Notes under the pieces: generated by a model
What the model saw: the letters and a program-made list of their open reading frames with translations, nothing else
Told to the model about the DNA's origin: nothing
Databases searched by the model: none
Position numbers and translations under genes: made by a program
DNA from: UBA4716 sp036310525
Lineage (GTDB): Bacteria; Bacillota; Clostridia; UBA1381
Length of the DNA: 6,002 nt
Reading direction: 5' to 3'
Assembly: GCA_036310525.1 (NCBI GenBank)
Contig: JAXJRQ010000127.1
Span: forward strand, 1-6,002
In this document: positions 1-5,989 of the stretch, piece by piece
Layout of the letters: each line of letters starts with the position of its first letter
Position numbering within the stretch: the stretch's first letter is position 1

Positions 1-29
1 AGGTCTTTAGACATTTTAAGTTGTGATAA

Positions 30-2660
30 TTACTTATCTTCCTTAATCTTAGCCTGAGCTGCAGCAAGTCTTGCAACGGGTACTCTGAACGGTGAGCATG
101 AAACGTAGTCAAGACCGATGCTGTGGCAGAATTCAACTGATGTGGGATCGCCGCCGTGTTCGCCGCAGATACCTACATGAAGTGATTCTCTTACGGGCTT
201 GCCAAGCTTAATTGACATTTCCATAAGCTTACCAACACCTGACTGGTCAAGCTTAGCAAACGGATCGTTTTCAAAAATCTTAGCCATGTAGTAAGCGTCA
301 AGGAACTTACCTGCGTCGTCTCTTGAGAATCCGTATGTCATCTGAGTAAGGTCGTTAGTACCGAAGCAGAAGAATTCAGCTTCTGTTGCAATCTCGTCAG
401 CAAGAAGTGCTGCTCTGGGGATTTCAATCATTGTACCAACTTCGTACTTAAGTTCAACGCCTGCAGCCTTGATTTCAGCTTCTGCTGTTTCAACTACAAC
501 GTTCTTAACGTACTTCAATTCCTTAACTTCGCCTACCAACGGAATCATGATTTCGGGAACGATGTTCCAGTCAGCATGCTTCTTCTGTACGTTAATAGCA
601 GCACGGATGATAGCGCTTGTCTGCATCTTTGCGATTTCAGGATATGTTACCGCAAGACGGCAGCCTCTGTGACCCATCATGGGGTTGAATTCGTGAAGTG
701 ATGAAATGATATTCTTTATATCTTCAACAGTCTTACCCTGTGTCTTTGCAAGAGCAGCTATATCAGCTTCTTCTGTGGGAACGAATTCATGAAGCGGGGG
801 ATCCAGGAATCTGATAGTAACAGGATTTCCTTCAAGTGCTTCATACAATTCTTCAAAGTCACTCTGCTGCATGGGAAGAATCTTAGCCAAAGCAGCTTCT
901 CTTTCTTCAACTGTATCTGAACAAATCATTTCACGGAAAGCGTCAATTCTGTTACCGCCGAAGAACATATGCTCTGTACGGCAAAGACCGATACCTTCTG
1001 CACCGAGTTCTCTTGCTCTCTTAGCATCTTCGGGAGTATCAGCGTTTGTTCTAACCTTAAGTGATCTGTACTTATCAGCCCAACCCATGATTCTGCCGAA
1101 TGTACCACTGATTGAAGCTTCAACTGTGGGGATAATACCGTCATAGATATTACCTGTTGAACCGTCGATTGAAATGAAGTCGCCTTCAACGTATGTCTTG
1201 CCTGCAAGGACAAACTTCTTGTTTTCTTCGTCCATGTTAATGTCTGAACATCCTGATACACAGCATGTACCCATACCACGTGCAACAACCGCTGCGTGTG
1301 ATGTCATACCGCCACGAACTGTAAGGATACCCTGTGATGCCTTCATACCTTCAATATCTTCAGGTGATGTTTCAAGTCTTACAAGGATTACCTTTTCGCC
1401 TCTGTCGTTCCAAGCCTTTGCATCTTCAGCTGTGAATACAACCTTACCGCAAGCAGCACCGGGTGATGCAGCCAAAGCCTTTGCAACAGGAGTTGCAGCC
1501 TTAAGTGCAGCAGGGTCAAACTGCGGATGAAGAAGTGTGTCAAGGTTTCTGGGGTCGATCATAAGAACAGCTTCTTTTTCTGAAATCATGCCTTCATCAA
1601 CGAGGTCACATGCAATCTGCAATGCAGCCTGAGCTGTTCTCTTACCGTTTCTTGTCTGGAGCATATAAAGCTTCTTATCTTCGATAGTAAACTCCATATC
1701 CTGCATGTCTCTGTAGTGATTTTCAAGCTTAGCGCAGATGCCCAGGAATTCTTCGTAAACTTCAGGCATAACTTCCTTAAGCTGGTCAATCTTCTGAGGT
1801 GTACGAACGCCGGCAACAACGTCTTCGCCCTGTGCGTTCATAAGGAATTCACCCATGAGGTGCTTTTCACCTGTAGCCGGGTCACGTGTGAACGCAACAC
1901 CTGTACCTGATGTGTCACCCATGTTACCGAATGCCATCATCTGTACGTTAACAGCTGTACCCCATGAATAGGGAATATCATTGTCACGACGGTAAACGTT
2001 CGCTCTGGGGTTGTCCCATGAACGGAATACTGCCTTGATTGCGCCAAACAGCTGATCCTTCGGATCTTCGGGGAAGGGTTCGCCAACTTTGTCAGCATAC
2101 TCTTTCTTGAACTGTTCAGCAAGCTCCTTAAGGTCTTCTGCTGTAAGGTCAACGTCCTGAGTAACGCCCTTCTTTTCCTTCATTTCATCTATAAGAACTT
2201 CGAAGTATTTCTTACCTACTTCCATAACAACGTCTGAATACATCTGAATAAATCTTCTGTAGCAGTCGTATGCCCATCTGGGGTTACCTGACTTCTTAGC
2301 CATAACCTCAACAACTGTTTCGTTAAGACCAAGGTTAAGGATTGTGTCCATCATACCGGGCATTGAAGCTCTTGCACCTGAACGAACCGATACAAGTAGC
2401 GGATTTTCAAGGTCACCGAACTTTTTGCCTGTGATTTCCTCCATCTTGGTGATATATTCCATAATTTCAGCCTGGATGTCGGGATTAATCTGCTTGCCGT
2501 CCTCGTAGTACTGTGTACATGCTTCTGTTGAAATTGTGAAACCCTGCGGAACCGGCATACCGAGCTTTGTCATTTCAGCGAGGTTTGCACCCTTACCGCC
2601 GAGAAGCTCTCTCATGCTTGCGTCACCTTCACTAAAAAGGTAAACATATTTTTTTGCCAT
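30..2660 (-). CDS. ppdK: Pyruvate, phosphate dikinase (PPDK)
   Basis: This 876-residue cytoplasmic enzyme interconverts pyruvate + ATP + Pi and PEP + AMP + PPi. In anaerobes it often runs as a PPi-linked glycolytic step or supplies PEP. The length matches the family (about 870-880 aa) and all three domains are present. The N-terminal ATP-grasp domain spans about residues 1-345, with the GGKGANL loop at 21-27, SVRSGARASMPGMMDT at 91-106, and nucleotide-site residues E323, Q335 and R337. The swivelling phosphohistidine domain spans about 390-510, with GGMTSHAAVVARGMG and catalytic H455; T453, two residues before it, is where PPDK regulatory proteins phosphorylate homologues. The C-terminal PEP/pyruvate TIM barrel spans about 520-876, with R561, R617, metal ligands E746 and D770, and catalytic C832. 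Numbering agrees closely with the Clostridium symbiosum enzyme as I recall it. The start is fixed by an AGGAGGAGA site 5 nt upstream. Sampled lysine codons near the C-terminus are AAG, which may fit high expression. No regulatory kinase gene lies in the window. Nothing is broken or missing. Confidence 0.98.
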   Translation of the reverse strand: MAKKYVYLFSEGDASMRELLGGKGANLAEMTKLGMPVPQGFTISTEACTQYYEDGKQINPDIQAEIMEYITKMEEITGKKFGDLENPLLVSVRSGARASMPGMMDTILNLGLNETVVEVMAKKSGNPRWAYDCYRRFIQMYSDVVMEVGKKYFEVLIDEMKEKKGVTQDVDLTAEDLKELAEQFKKEYADKVGEPFPEDPKDQLFGAIKAVFRSWDNPRANVYRRDNDIPYSWGTAVNVQMMAFGNMGDTSGTGVAFTRDPATGEKHLMGEFLMNAQGEDVVAGVRTPQKIDQLKEVMPEVYEEFLGICAKLENHYRDMQDMEFTIEDKKLYMLQTRNGKRTAQAALQIACDLVDEGMISEKEAVLMIDPRNLDTLLHPQFDPAALKAATPVAKALAASPGAACGKVVFTAEDAKAWNDRGEKVILVRLETSPEDIEGMKASQGILTVRGGMTSHAAVVARGMGTCCVSGCSDINMDEENKKFVLAGKTYVEGDFISIDGSTGNIYDGIIPTVEASISGTFGRIMGWADKYRSLKVRTNADTPEDAKRARELGAEGIGLCRTEHMFFGGNRIDAFREMICSDTVEEREAALAKILPMQQSDFEELYEALEGNPVTIRFLDPPLHEFVPTEEADIAALAKTQGKTVEDIKNIISSLHEFNPMMGHRGCRLAVTYPEIAKMQTSAIIRAAINVQKKHADWNIVPEIMIPLVGEVKELKYVKNVVVETAEAEIKAAGVELKYEVGTMIEIPRAALLADEIATEAEFFCFGTNDLTQMTYGFSRDDAGKFLDAYYMAKIFENDPFAKLDQSGVGKLMEMSIKLGKPVRESLHVGICGEHGGDPTSVEFCHSIGLDYVSCSPFRVPVARLAAAQAKIKEDK

Positions 2661-2665
2661 TGGAA

Positions 2666-2674
2666 TCTCCTCCT
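2666..2674 (-). promoter_or_regulatory. Ribosome binding site of ppdK
   Basis: On the minus strand AGGAGGAGA lies 5 nt before the ATG that ends at 2660. It is a near-perfect anti-16S match and settles the start codon of PPDK. Confidence 0.9.
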
Positions 2675-2689
2675 ATATGTTTATTAGTT

Positions 2690-2732
2690 GGGTATAGACC
2701 CTGTACCTTCACAGAGCGCAAAAATCCACTCT
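2690..2732 (-). other. Hairpin-rich leader of ppdK mRNA
   Basis: Read on the minus strand, the leader of about 86 nt has three small consecutive stem-loops upstream of the ribosome binding site. AGAGTG pairs with CGCTCT (2713-2732, six pairs including one G-U, 8-nt loop). CTGT pairs with ACAG (2701-2714). GGGT pairs with ACCC around CTAT (2690-2701). The first and second share bases and so compete. None is followed by a U-tract, so this is not an attenuator of the usual form. It matches no riboswitch I recognise, and stability is modest. It may be only incidental structure. Confidence 0.3.
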
Positions 2733-2792
2733 ATAAAAATACTCATAATACTATTATAACATAAAAATCCAAATTGTCCACATAAAAATCCA
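2720..2792 (-). repeat. Three phased direct repeats TGGATTTTT around the ppdK promoter
   Basis: The minus-strand word TGGATTTTT occurs at 2792-2784, 2771-2763 and 2728-2720. The two upstream copies extend to a perfect 13-mer, TGGATTTTTATGT. Start-to-start spacings are 21 and 43 bp, close to two and four helical turns, so all copies face the same side of the DNA. One copy is just upstream of the -35, one is in the spacer and one is about 20 nt into the leader. This is the geometry of an operator, but the region is AT-rich and no regulator is identified. Confidence 0.45.
2753..2780 (-). promoter_or_regulatory. Sigma-A promoter of ppdK with extended -10
   Basis: On the minus strand TGGACA (2780-2775, five of six to TTGACA) is followed by a 16-bp spacer and a perfect TATAAT (2758-2753). 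A TGn extended -10 sits directly before TATAAT. Transcription should start near 2746, giving a leader of about 86 nt. The 9-bp repeat described separately lies inside the spacer and again at the upstream edge, so a protein bound there would compete with RNA polymerase. Prediction by eye. Confidence 0.75.
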
Positions 2793-2796
2793 TTTT

Positions 2797-2867
2797 TTTT
2801 GCATAAATGTATTTTTTTTTACGTATGCTGATATTTTTCTTAAAATTTTGTTGATTTTTATGCAAAA
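2797..2867. repeat. Widely spaced 11-bp perfect inverted repeat after spoIIE
   Basis: TTTTGCATAAA at 2797-2807 is the exact reverse complement of TTTATGCAAAA at 2857-2867, with 49 bp of AT-rich DNA between. The distal arm starts 2 nt after the spoIIE stop codon. On the spoIIE transcript the second arm is followed by A residues, not U, so it does not look like an intrinsic terminator. It could be a protein-binding site, an mRNA 3'-end stem or chance in AT-rich DNA. Confidence 0.4.
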
Positions 2868-2869
2868 TA

Positions 2870-5161
2870 TCAATTTTCGATAATTTTTATTGCGGCAACC
2901 GTCATATCATCATAGATGATTCCGTGGCTTTTTTCGATAACTGTTTCCATAATATCCTGAGCAGTTTCTTCGGCGTCCGTCGGGATGCATCTGAGCTTTT
3001 GCTTTATCCATTCGGTTCTTACCGTTCCGTTTCCCGCCTCGCTTATTCCGTCCGACATCATAATCACGGTATCGCCGTCGCTTAAGCGTTTTGTCTGACC
3101 CTGCGGACGTATGTCGCAGAGCATTCCGGCAGGCAGGGAAGAGGAGTAGACCGTTTCAATGTTTCCGTCATGGCTTATAAGACTTTGTGCCGCACCGATT
3201 TTGTAAAATTCCGCAACGCCCGTCACAAGGTCTATACACAGCAAATCTATGGTTGAAAACATCTCATCTTCAAGCTTTAAGCACAGTGCGGAATTTATCA
3301 TTTCCACCGAGGTTTCAATACCGAAGCCTGCTGTTAAAAATTCGTGCAGAAGCTTTAATGTTGTACGGCTCTCACGCATCGCCTTTTTACCGCTGCCCAT
3401 TCCGTCGCAGAGAATGATGTATTTTTTGCACTCCTCCGTTTCAAACGACGCAATACTGTCGCCCGAAATTTCCGATTCGTCGCTTTTAATCTGACGAAAC
3501 GCCACCTCTGCGCTATAGCGTGCCTTTGAAACAAACCGCCATACTCCGCCCGAAGATGAGTCCTTGTCAAGTCCCATGGGTCTTTCAAACATTTCGCTCA
3601 AAAGCTCCTCAACCTTTTCCGTTTCAATGCCTATCCCGAGTCCCAGAAAAACCTCAATCGCACCAAGGCTGCTCTCAACAACACTTACCTCAAATGCGGT
3701 TATTCCGATTTTGTCAAGCTCGCTCACGAGCGTTTCCTCATAGTCCTCACGAAACGCAAAGCCTTCGAGTACATCATTTGATATATTTTCAAACAATTGC
3801 GCCGTTTCGGCATACTGACGTGCGATTATATCACGCTCCGCCGCCGCTTCGCTTGTGCGTATCAAATCTTTTTTATAAAGCTCGTACACATGGTTAAACT
3901 CAAGCAAAAACCGCTCGCTTCTGATGCATTTTTCACGAAGCTCCTTTGGCATATCACTTTCAGCGGCAATTCCGTCATTTTCGGTTATTTCAAGAAGTGT
4001 GATTACATTTTTATATGTTCTTTCAAAGTCGTTTTGCCAGCACTTTGAAGACATTGAGCATCCGAGGCACACACGTGAAGTAAGCTCGTCAAGAAAGCCG
4101 CCGACCTCGCTTTTATATGAGCTTAATCTGTTGTTGGACTCGTCCACAAAGCTTTCGTTAAGGCTTTTAAATGCCGCAGAAATGCGCTCCAGTCTGATTG
4201 AAAGATATTCCTTTAACCGAACATCGGCACTGATTGCTTCCATGTGCAGTGATTTTGAAAAGAAAATGTTTATGCGCTTATGTACCGCCGCAGGAGTGAG
4301 CACGAACATCAGTGCCGATACGGAAATATCCATTGCGGAAACGGGCATTTCATTACCCTGAAGACATATTATAGCCGCACACATACCGCCGATAAATCCG
4401 ACCGCAATACCTATTCTGCCGAAGCTTTTGAGCATATTTGCAAACATTGCGCCCATGCCGTAAAGTCCGCCCACAAGCACCGATGACGGCGTGGACATAA
4501 CGCTCATAAATCCGAGGCACACCGCCGCAGAGCCTGAGGCAGAAAGTGTGCTGTGGAACGCTATGCAAAGCGTTGCATATACGGCGGCAATGTTGGCAAG
4601 ATTAATGCCGTAGGGGAGATTTATGTCGGAAAGACCCGTTATGAAAATTCCGCCGCAGACCGCAAGTGATACAATTTCCTCACGTGAGATATTACGGCGG
4701 TTTGCACGGTTTTCCATGAAATCCTGTGACTTGATTATTACTATATATACTACCGCCGACAAAACAGCTTCAACAAGCAGAAGCATAATGTCGTAAAGTC
4801 CTGCATAGTTATAAGCAAGAACCGCCGCTCCACCCACAAGCACCGACATTCCGCATACGACCGATTCGGTAATTTTGTTTTCACCATGACGTGTTTTTAT
4901 GTATATCCAATAAAGCAATGCGGCAATCAGGTATTTTACGGTATTGAGTGCGGCGCCTGCAGATATAAGTCCCAGACACATGACTCCTATCCCGATATAG
5001 GCTATTCCTTTGTCAAAGCCTGCCGCAAAAAACGAAAACCCGAACGGAAACATTCCCATGACAGACGCACGGGAGGCAAGAAATAAAAGTATATTGCCCG
5101 ACAAATCCCTCAGCACGGGACGCCTTAGCGGCGCAGTCGGCATAAAATTTACTGGTGGCAT
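2870..5161 (-). CDS. spoIIE: Stage II sporulation protein E, PP2C phosphatase
   Basis: This 763-residue membrane phosphatase is expected to dephosphorylate SpoIIAA-P at the polar septum. That frees sigma-F in the forespore; family members also act with FtsZ in asymmetric division. Residues about 20-295 are very hydrophobic and read as roughly ten membrane segments (for example 54-70, 74-88, 99-117, 122-143, 163-180, 185-225, 250-268, 275-295). Residues about 300-550 form a charged, largely helical cytoplasmic linker with a cysteine cluster, C365-x2-C368-x5-C374-W. The C-terminal PP2C domain, about 555-763, has ISGD (D568), CDGMGSG (D586), a late MMSDGISEAG (D704) and YDDMT (D751/D752); these acidic residues are the expected metal ligands. 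It is slightly shorter than the 827-aa Bacillus subtilis protein, with all domains kept. The start is supported by AAAGGAGAGG 7 nt upstream. The promoter shows Spo0A-type spacing. ppdK follows on the same strand behind its own promoter, rather than the tilS-hpt-ftsH genes often found nearby. Confidence 0.95.
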   Translation of the reverse strand: MPPVNFMPTAPLRRPVLRDLSGNILLFLASRASVMGMFPFGFSFFAAGFDKGIAYIGIGVMCLGLISAGAALNTVKYLIAALLYWIYIKTRHGENKITESVVCGMSVLVGGAAVLAYNYAGLYDIMLLLVEAVLSAVVYIVIIKSQDFMENRANRRNISREEIVSLAVCGGIFITGLSDINLPYGINLANIAAVYATLCIAFHSTLSASGSAAVCLGFMSVMSTPSSVLVGGLYGMGAMFANMLKSFGRIGIAVGFIGGMCAAIICLQGNEMPVSAMDISVSALMFVLTPAAVHKRINIFFSKSLHMEAISADVRLKEYLSIRLERISAAFKSLNESFVDESNNRLSSYKSEVGGFLDELTSRVCLGCSMSSKCWQNDFERTYKNVITLLEITENDGIAAESDMPKELREKCIRSERFLLEFNHVYELYKKDLIRTSEAAAERDIIARQYAETAQLFENISNDVLEGFAFREDYEETLVSELDKIGITAFEVSVVESSLGAIEVFLGLGIGIETEKVEELLSEMFERPMGLDKDSSSGGVWRFVSKARYSAEVAFRQIKSDESEISGDSIASFETEECKKYIILCDGMGSGKKAMRESRTTLKLLHEFLTAGFGIETSVEMINSALCLKLEDEMFSTIDLLCIDLVTGVAEFYKIGAAQSLISHDGNIETVYSSSLPAGMLCDIRPQGQTKRLSDGDTVIMMSDGISEAGNGTVRTEWIKQKLRCIPTDAEETAQDIMETVIEKSHGIIYDDMTVAAIKIIEN

Positions 5162-5168
5162 ATGTATT

Positions 5169-5178
5169 CCTCTCCTTT
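5169..5178 (-). promoter_or_regulatory. Ribosome binding site of spoIIE
   Basis: AAAGGAGAGG on the minus strand ends 7 nt before the ATG at 5161-5159. No in-frame upstream start competes: the nearest upstream ATG on this strand is out of frame. Confidence 0.85.
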
Positions 5179-5197
5179 GTATACATTATATTAATTT

Positions 5198-5230
5198 ATT
5201 ATAGCACTGTATATGCGCAGATTTTGTCAT
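5198..5230 (-). promoter_or_regulatory. Spo0A-type sigma-A promoter of spoIIE (21-bp spacing)
   Basis: On the minus strand ATGACA (5230-5225, five of six to TTGACA) is separated by 21 bp from a perfect TATAAT (5203-5198), which has a TGn extension. The best hexamer at 17 bp is poor. In Bacillus subtilis the Spo0A-activated promoters of spoIIG and spoIIE have this over-long spacing and need Spo0A~P for use. Here TGACAAA (5229-5223), six of seven to the TGNCGAA box, overlaps the -35, and a perfect box lies just upstream. Transcription would start near 5191, giving a leader of about 30 nt. Confidence 0.7.
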
Positions 5231-5237
5231 TTTGCGG

Positions 5238-5244
5238 TGTCGAA
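5238..5244 (+). promoter_or_regulatory. Spo0A box (perfect TGTCGAA)
   Basis: A perfect match to the 0A box TGTCGAA reads on the plus strand. It is centred about 50 bp upstream of the predicted spoIIE start site and 7 bp from its -35. Weaker candidates flank it on the other strand: TGACAAA at 5229-5223 and TGTCAAA at 5273-5267, each six of seven. A 7-mer can occur by chance, but next to a spoIIE gene with a 21-bp-spaced promoter a role in Spo0A~P activation is likely. Confidence 0.65.
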
Positions 5245-5267
5245 AAATAAAAAGTTTACGACTTTTT

Positions 5268-5296
5268 TTGACAAGAGTTTCAGTTTATGATATACT
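5268..5296 (+). promoter_or_regulatory. Sigma-A promoter of the phosphoesterase gene
   Basis: Perfect TTGACA (5268-5273), a 17-bp spacer and TATACT (5291-5296, five of six to TATAAT) with a TGn extension make this the strongest-looking promoter in the window. Transcription should begin near 5303, giving a leader of about 37 nt. It is divergent from the spoIIE promoter, with 37 bp between the two -35 hexamers. A six-of-seven 0A-like site, TGTCAAA on the minus strand (5273-5267), coincides with this -35. Confidence 0.85.
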
Positions 5297-5327
5297 TACA
5301 ATACTCACTTAATTTACACTTGAAAAC

Positions 5328-5332
5328 GAGGA
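5328..5332 (+). promoter_or_regulatory. Ribosome binding site of the phosphoesterase gene
   Basis: GAGGA lies 7 nt upstream of the ATG at 5340. It is shorter than the sites of ppdK and spoIIE but correctly spaced. Confidence 0.75.
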
Positions 5333-5339
5333 TTTTCAT

Positions 5340-5807
5340 ATGAAACGTATTTTGATTATTTCAGATACACACGGGGACATAAACGACTGTGTGAAAATTA
5401 TTGAAAAAACAAAACCCGACATGATTATTCATGCCGGTGATATTATACGTGATGCGGACGACCTTATCTCAATCTATCCTGATATACCAATGCATTGTGT
5501 GTGCGGTAATAATGATTTTTCAAAGAGGTATCCGTATAATTTACTGCTCAGTGTTGACGGGAAAAATATTTTTATAACGCACGGACACGAGTACTGCGTG
5601 AAATATGAAAGCTCGCTTTCCACACTTGAAAAAAAGGCACGTGAAATGGATGCGGATTTGTGCGTGTTCGGGCATACGCATACGCCATTGTGTGCAGTGC
5701 GCGGTACGCTGATTATGCTAAATCCAGGCAGTACACGATTTTCGGGTACGTATGCTATATGCGAAATTGAAAACGGAAAAATGAAAACGTGCATTTTAGA
5801 TGTTTGA
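5340..5807 (+). CDS. YfcE/MJ0936-family metallophosphoesterase
   Basis: This small cytoplasmic calcineurin-like phosphoesterase has 155 residues, the usual size for the YfcE/MJ0936 family. Family members hydrolyse phosphodiesters in vitro with two divalent metals, commonly Mn; the natural substrate is mostly unknown. The metal-site motifs are all present in order: D9-x-H11 in ISDTHGD, G33-D34 in HAGD, G56-N57-N58-D59, H81-G-H83, and G111-H112-T-H114, followed by the N128-P-G-S loop typical of the family. There is no signal peptide or membrane segment. It is transcribed divergently from spoIIE and closed by its own terminator 10 nt after the stop, so it is a single-gene unit. In many Firmicutes a homologue sits beside rph or the rdgB/ITPase gene; neither is present here. 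Family assignment is firm, but substrate and physiological role cannot be read from sequence. Confidence 0.93.
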   Translation: MKRILIISDTHGDINDCVKIIEKTKPDMIIHAGDIIRDADDLISIYPDIPMHCVCGNNDFSKRYPYNLLLSVDGKNIFITHGHEYCVKYESSLSTLEKKAREMDADLCVFGHTHTPLCAVRGTLIMLNPGSTRFSGTYAICEIENGKMKTCILDV

Positions 5808-5817
5808 TGTTTATAGG

Positions 5818-5859
5818 AAACCACACACCAAAAGTATTGCTTTGATGTGTGGTTTTTTT
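5818..5859 (+). terminator. Intrinsic terminator of the phosphoesterase gene
   Basis: A ten-pair stem (5818-5827 with 5846-5855, AAACCACACA/TGTGTGGTTT), one C-A mismatch, four more pairs and an 8-nt loop are followed by seven T (5853-5859). It begins 10 nt after the stop codon. The minus strand has only a short T run after the hairpin, so the terminator appears to act mainly in the plus direction. Confidence 0.92.
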
Positions 5860-5868
5860 GTATGTTGA

Positions 5869-5886
5869 AATAAATTATAATTTATT
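5869..5886. repeat. 18-bp perfect AT palindrome
   Basis: AATAAATTATAATTTATT equals its own reverse complement and contains no G or C. It lies 9 bp beyond the terminator T-tract and directly abuts the inverted-repeat element starting at 5887. It may be an insertion target or a protein-binding site, or be incidental in AT-rich DNA. Confidence 0.5.
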
Positions 5887-5989
5887 CGGCTGGTTAAATT
5901 TCCGCATCTTACTACTTTTCGCTCGGGGCAGTACACTCGTACAGCTCCCTCGCTGCAAAGCAGCAACCTGCGAAAATTTTCCTCAGCCG
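5887..5989. repeat. Inverted-repeat-bounded, hairpin-rich element (MITE-like or structured RNA)
   Basis: The ends are inverted repeats. CGGCTG (5887-5892) is the exact complement of CAGCCG (5984-5989). Pairing continues inward through AAATTT (5896-5901 with 5974-5979) and CGC (5903-5905 with 5970-5972), for about 16 pairs over 19 nt with a few mismatches and one bulge. Inside are a 9-pair hairpin at 5925-5948 (GGGGC/GCTCC plus GTAC/GTAC around ACTC, one A-A mismatch) and GCTGC-AAA-GCAGC at 5952-5964. An alternative 7-bp stem, TTTTCGC 5916-5922 with GCGAAAA 5970-5976, would enclose both hairpins as a three-way junction but excludes the inner part of the terminal pairing. The element is more GC-rich than its flanks. 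No transposase and no clear target duplication are seen. It could be a MITE-like intergenic repeat or a structured RNA; one copy in one window cannot decide. Confidence 0.5.

Noticed and set aside
1..29. Terminator for ppdK at the left edge
   Set aside because: The 29 bases downstream of the ppdK stop show no hairpin with a T-tract on the minus strand. A terminator, if present, lies outside the window.
871..1530. Plus-strand open frames of 91 and 118 codons inside ppdK
   Set aside because: They are antisense to the catalytic core of an intact PPDK, lack convincing ribosome binding sites, and have serine/leucine-rich low-quality translations typical of shadow frames.
2661..2746. Riboswitch or T-box in the ppdK leader
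   Set aside because: It is too short and AT-rich, and has none of the conserved cores of riboswitch classes I can recognise by eye, nor a T-box motif.
2797..2867. Inverted repeat as an intrinsic terminator for spoIIE
   Set aside because: The loop is 49 nt, the stem has few G-C pairs, and the bases after it on the spoIIE transcript are A rather than U.
3520..4361. Plus-strand open frames of 125, 83 and 145 codons inside spoIIE
   Set aside because: They are antisense to a complete spoIIE, overlap one another, and have no recognisable domain or promoter.
5474..5824. Minus-strand open frame of 116 codons opposite the phosphoesterase gene
   Set aside because: The other strand encodes a full set of metallophosphoesterase motifs. 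This frame starts inside the terminator stem region and has no family resemblance.
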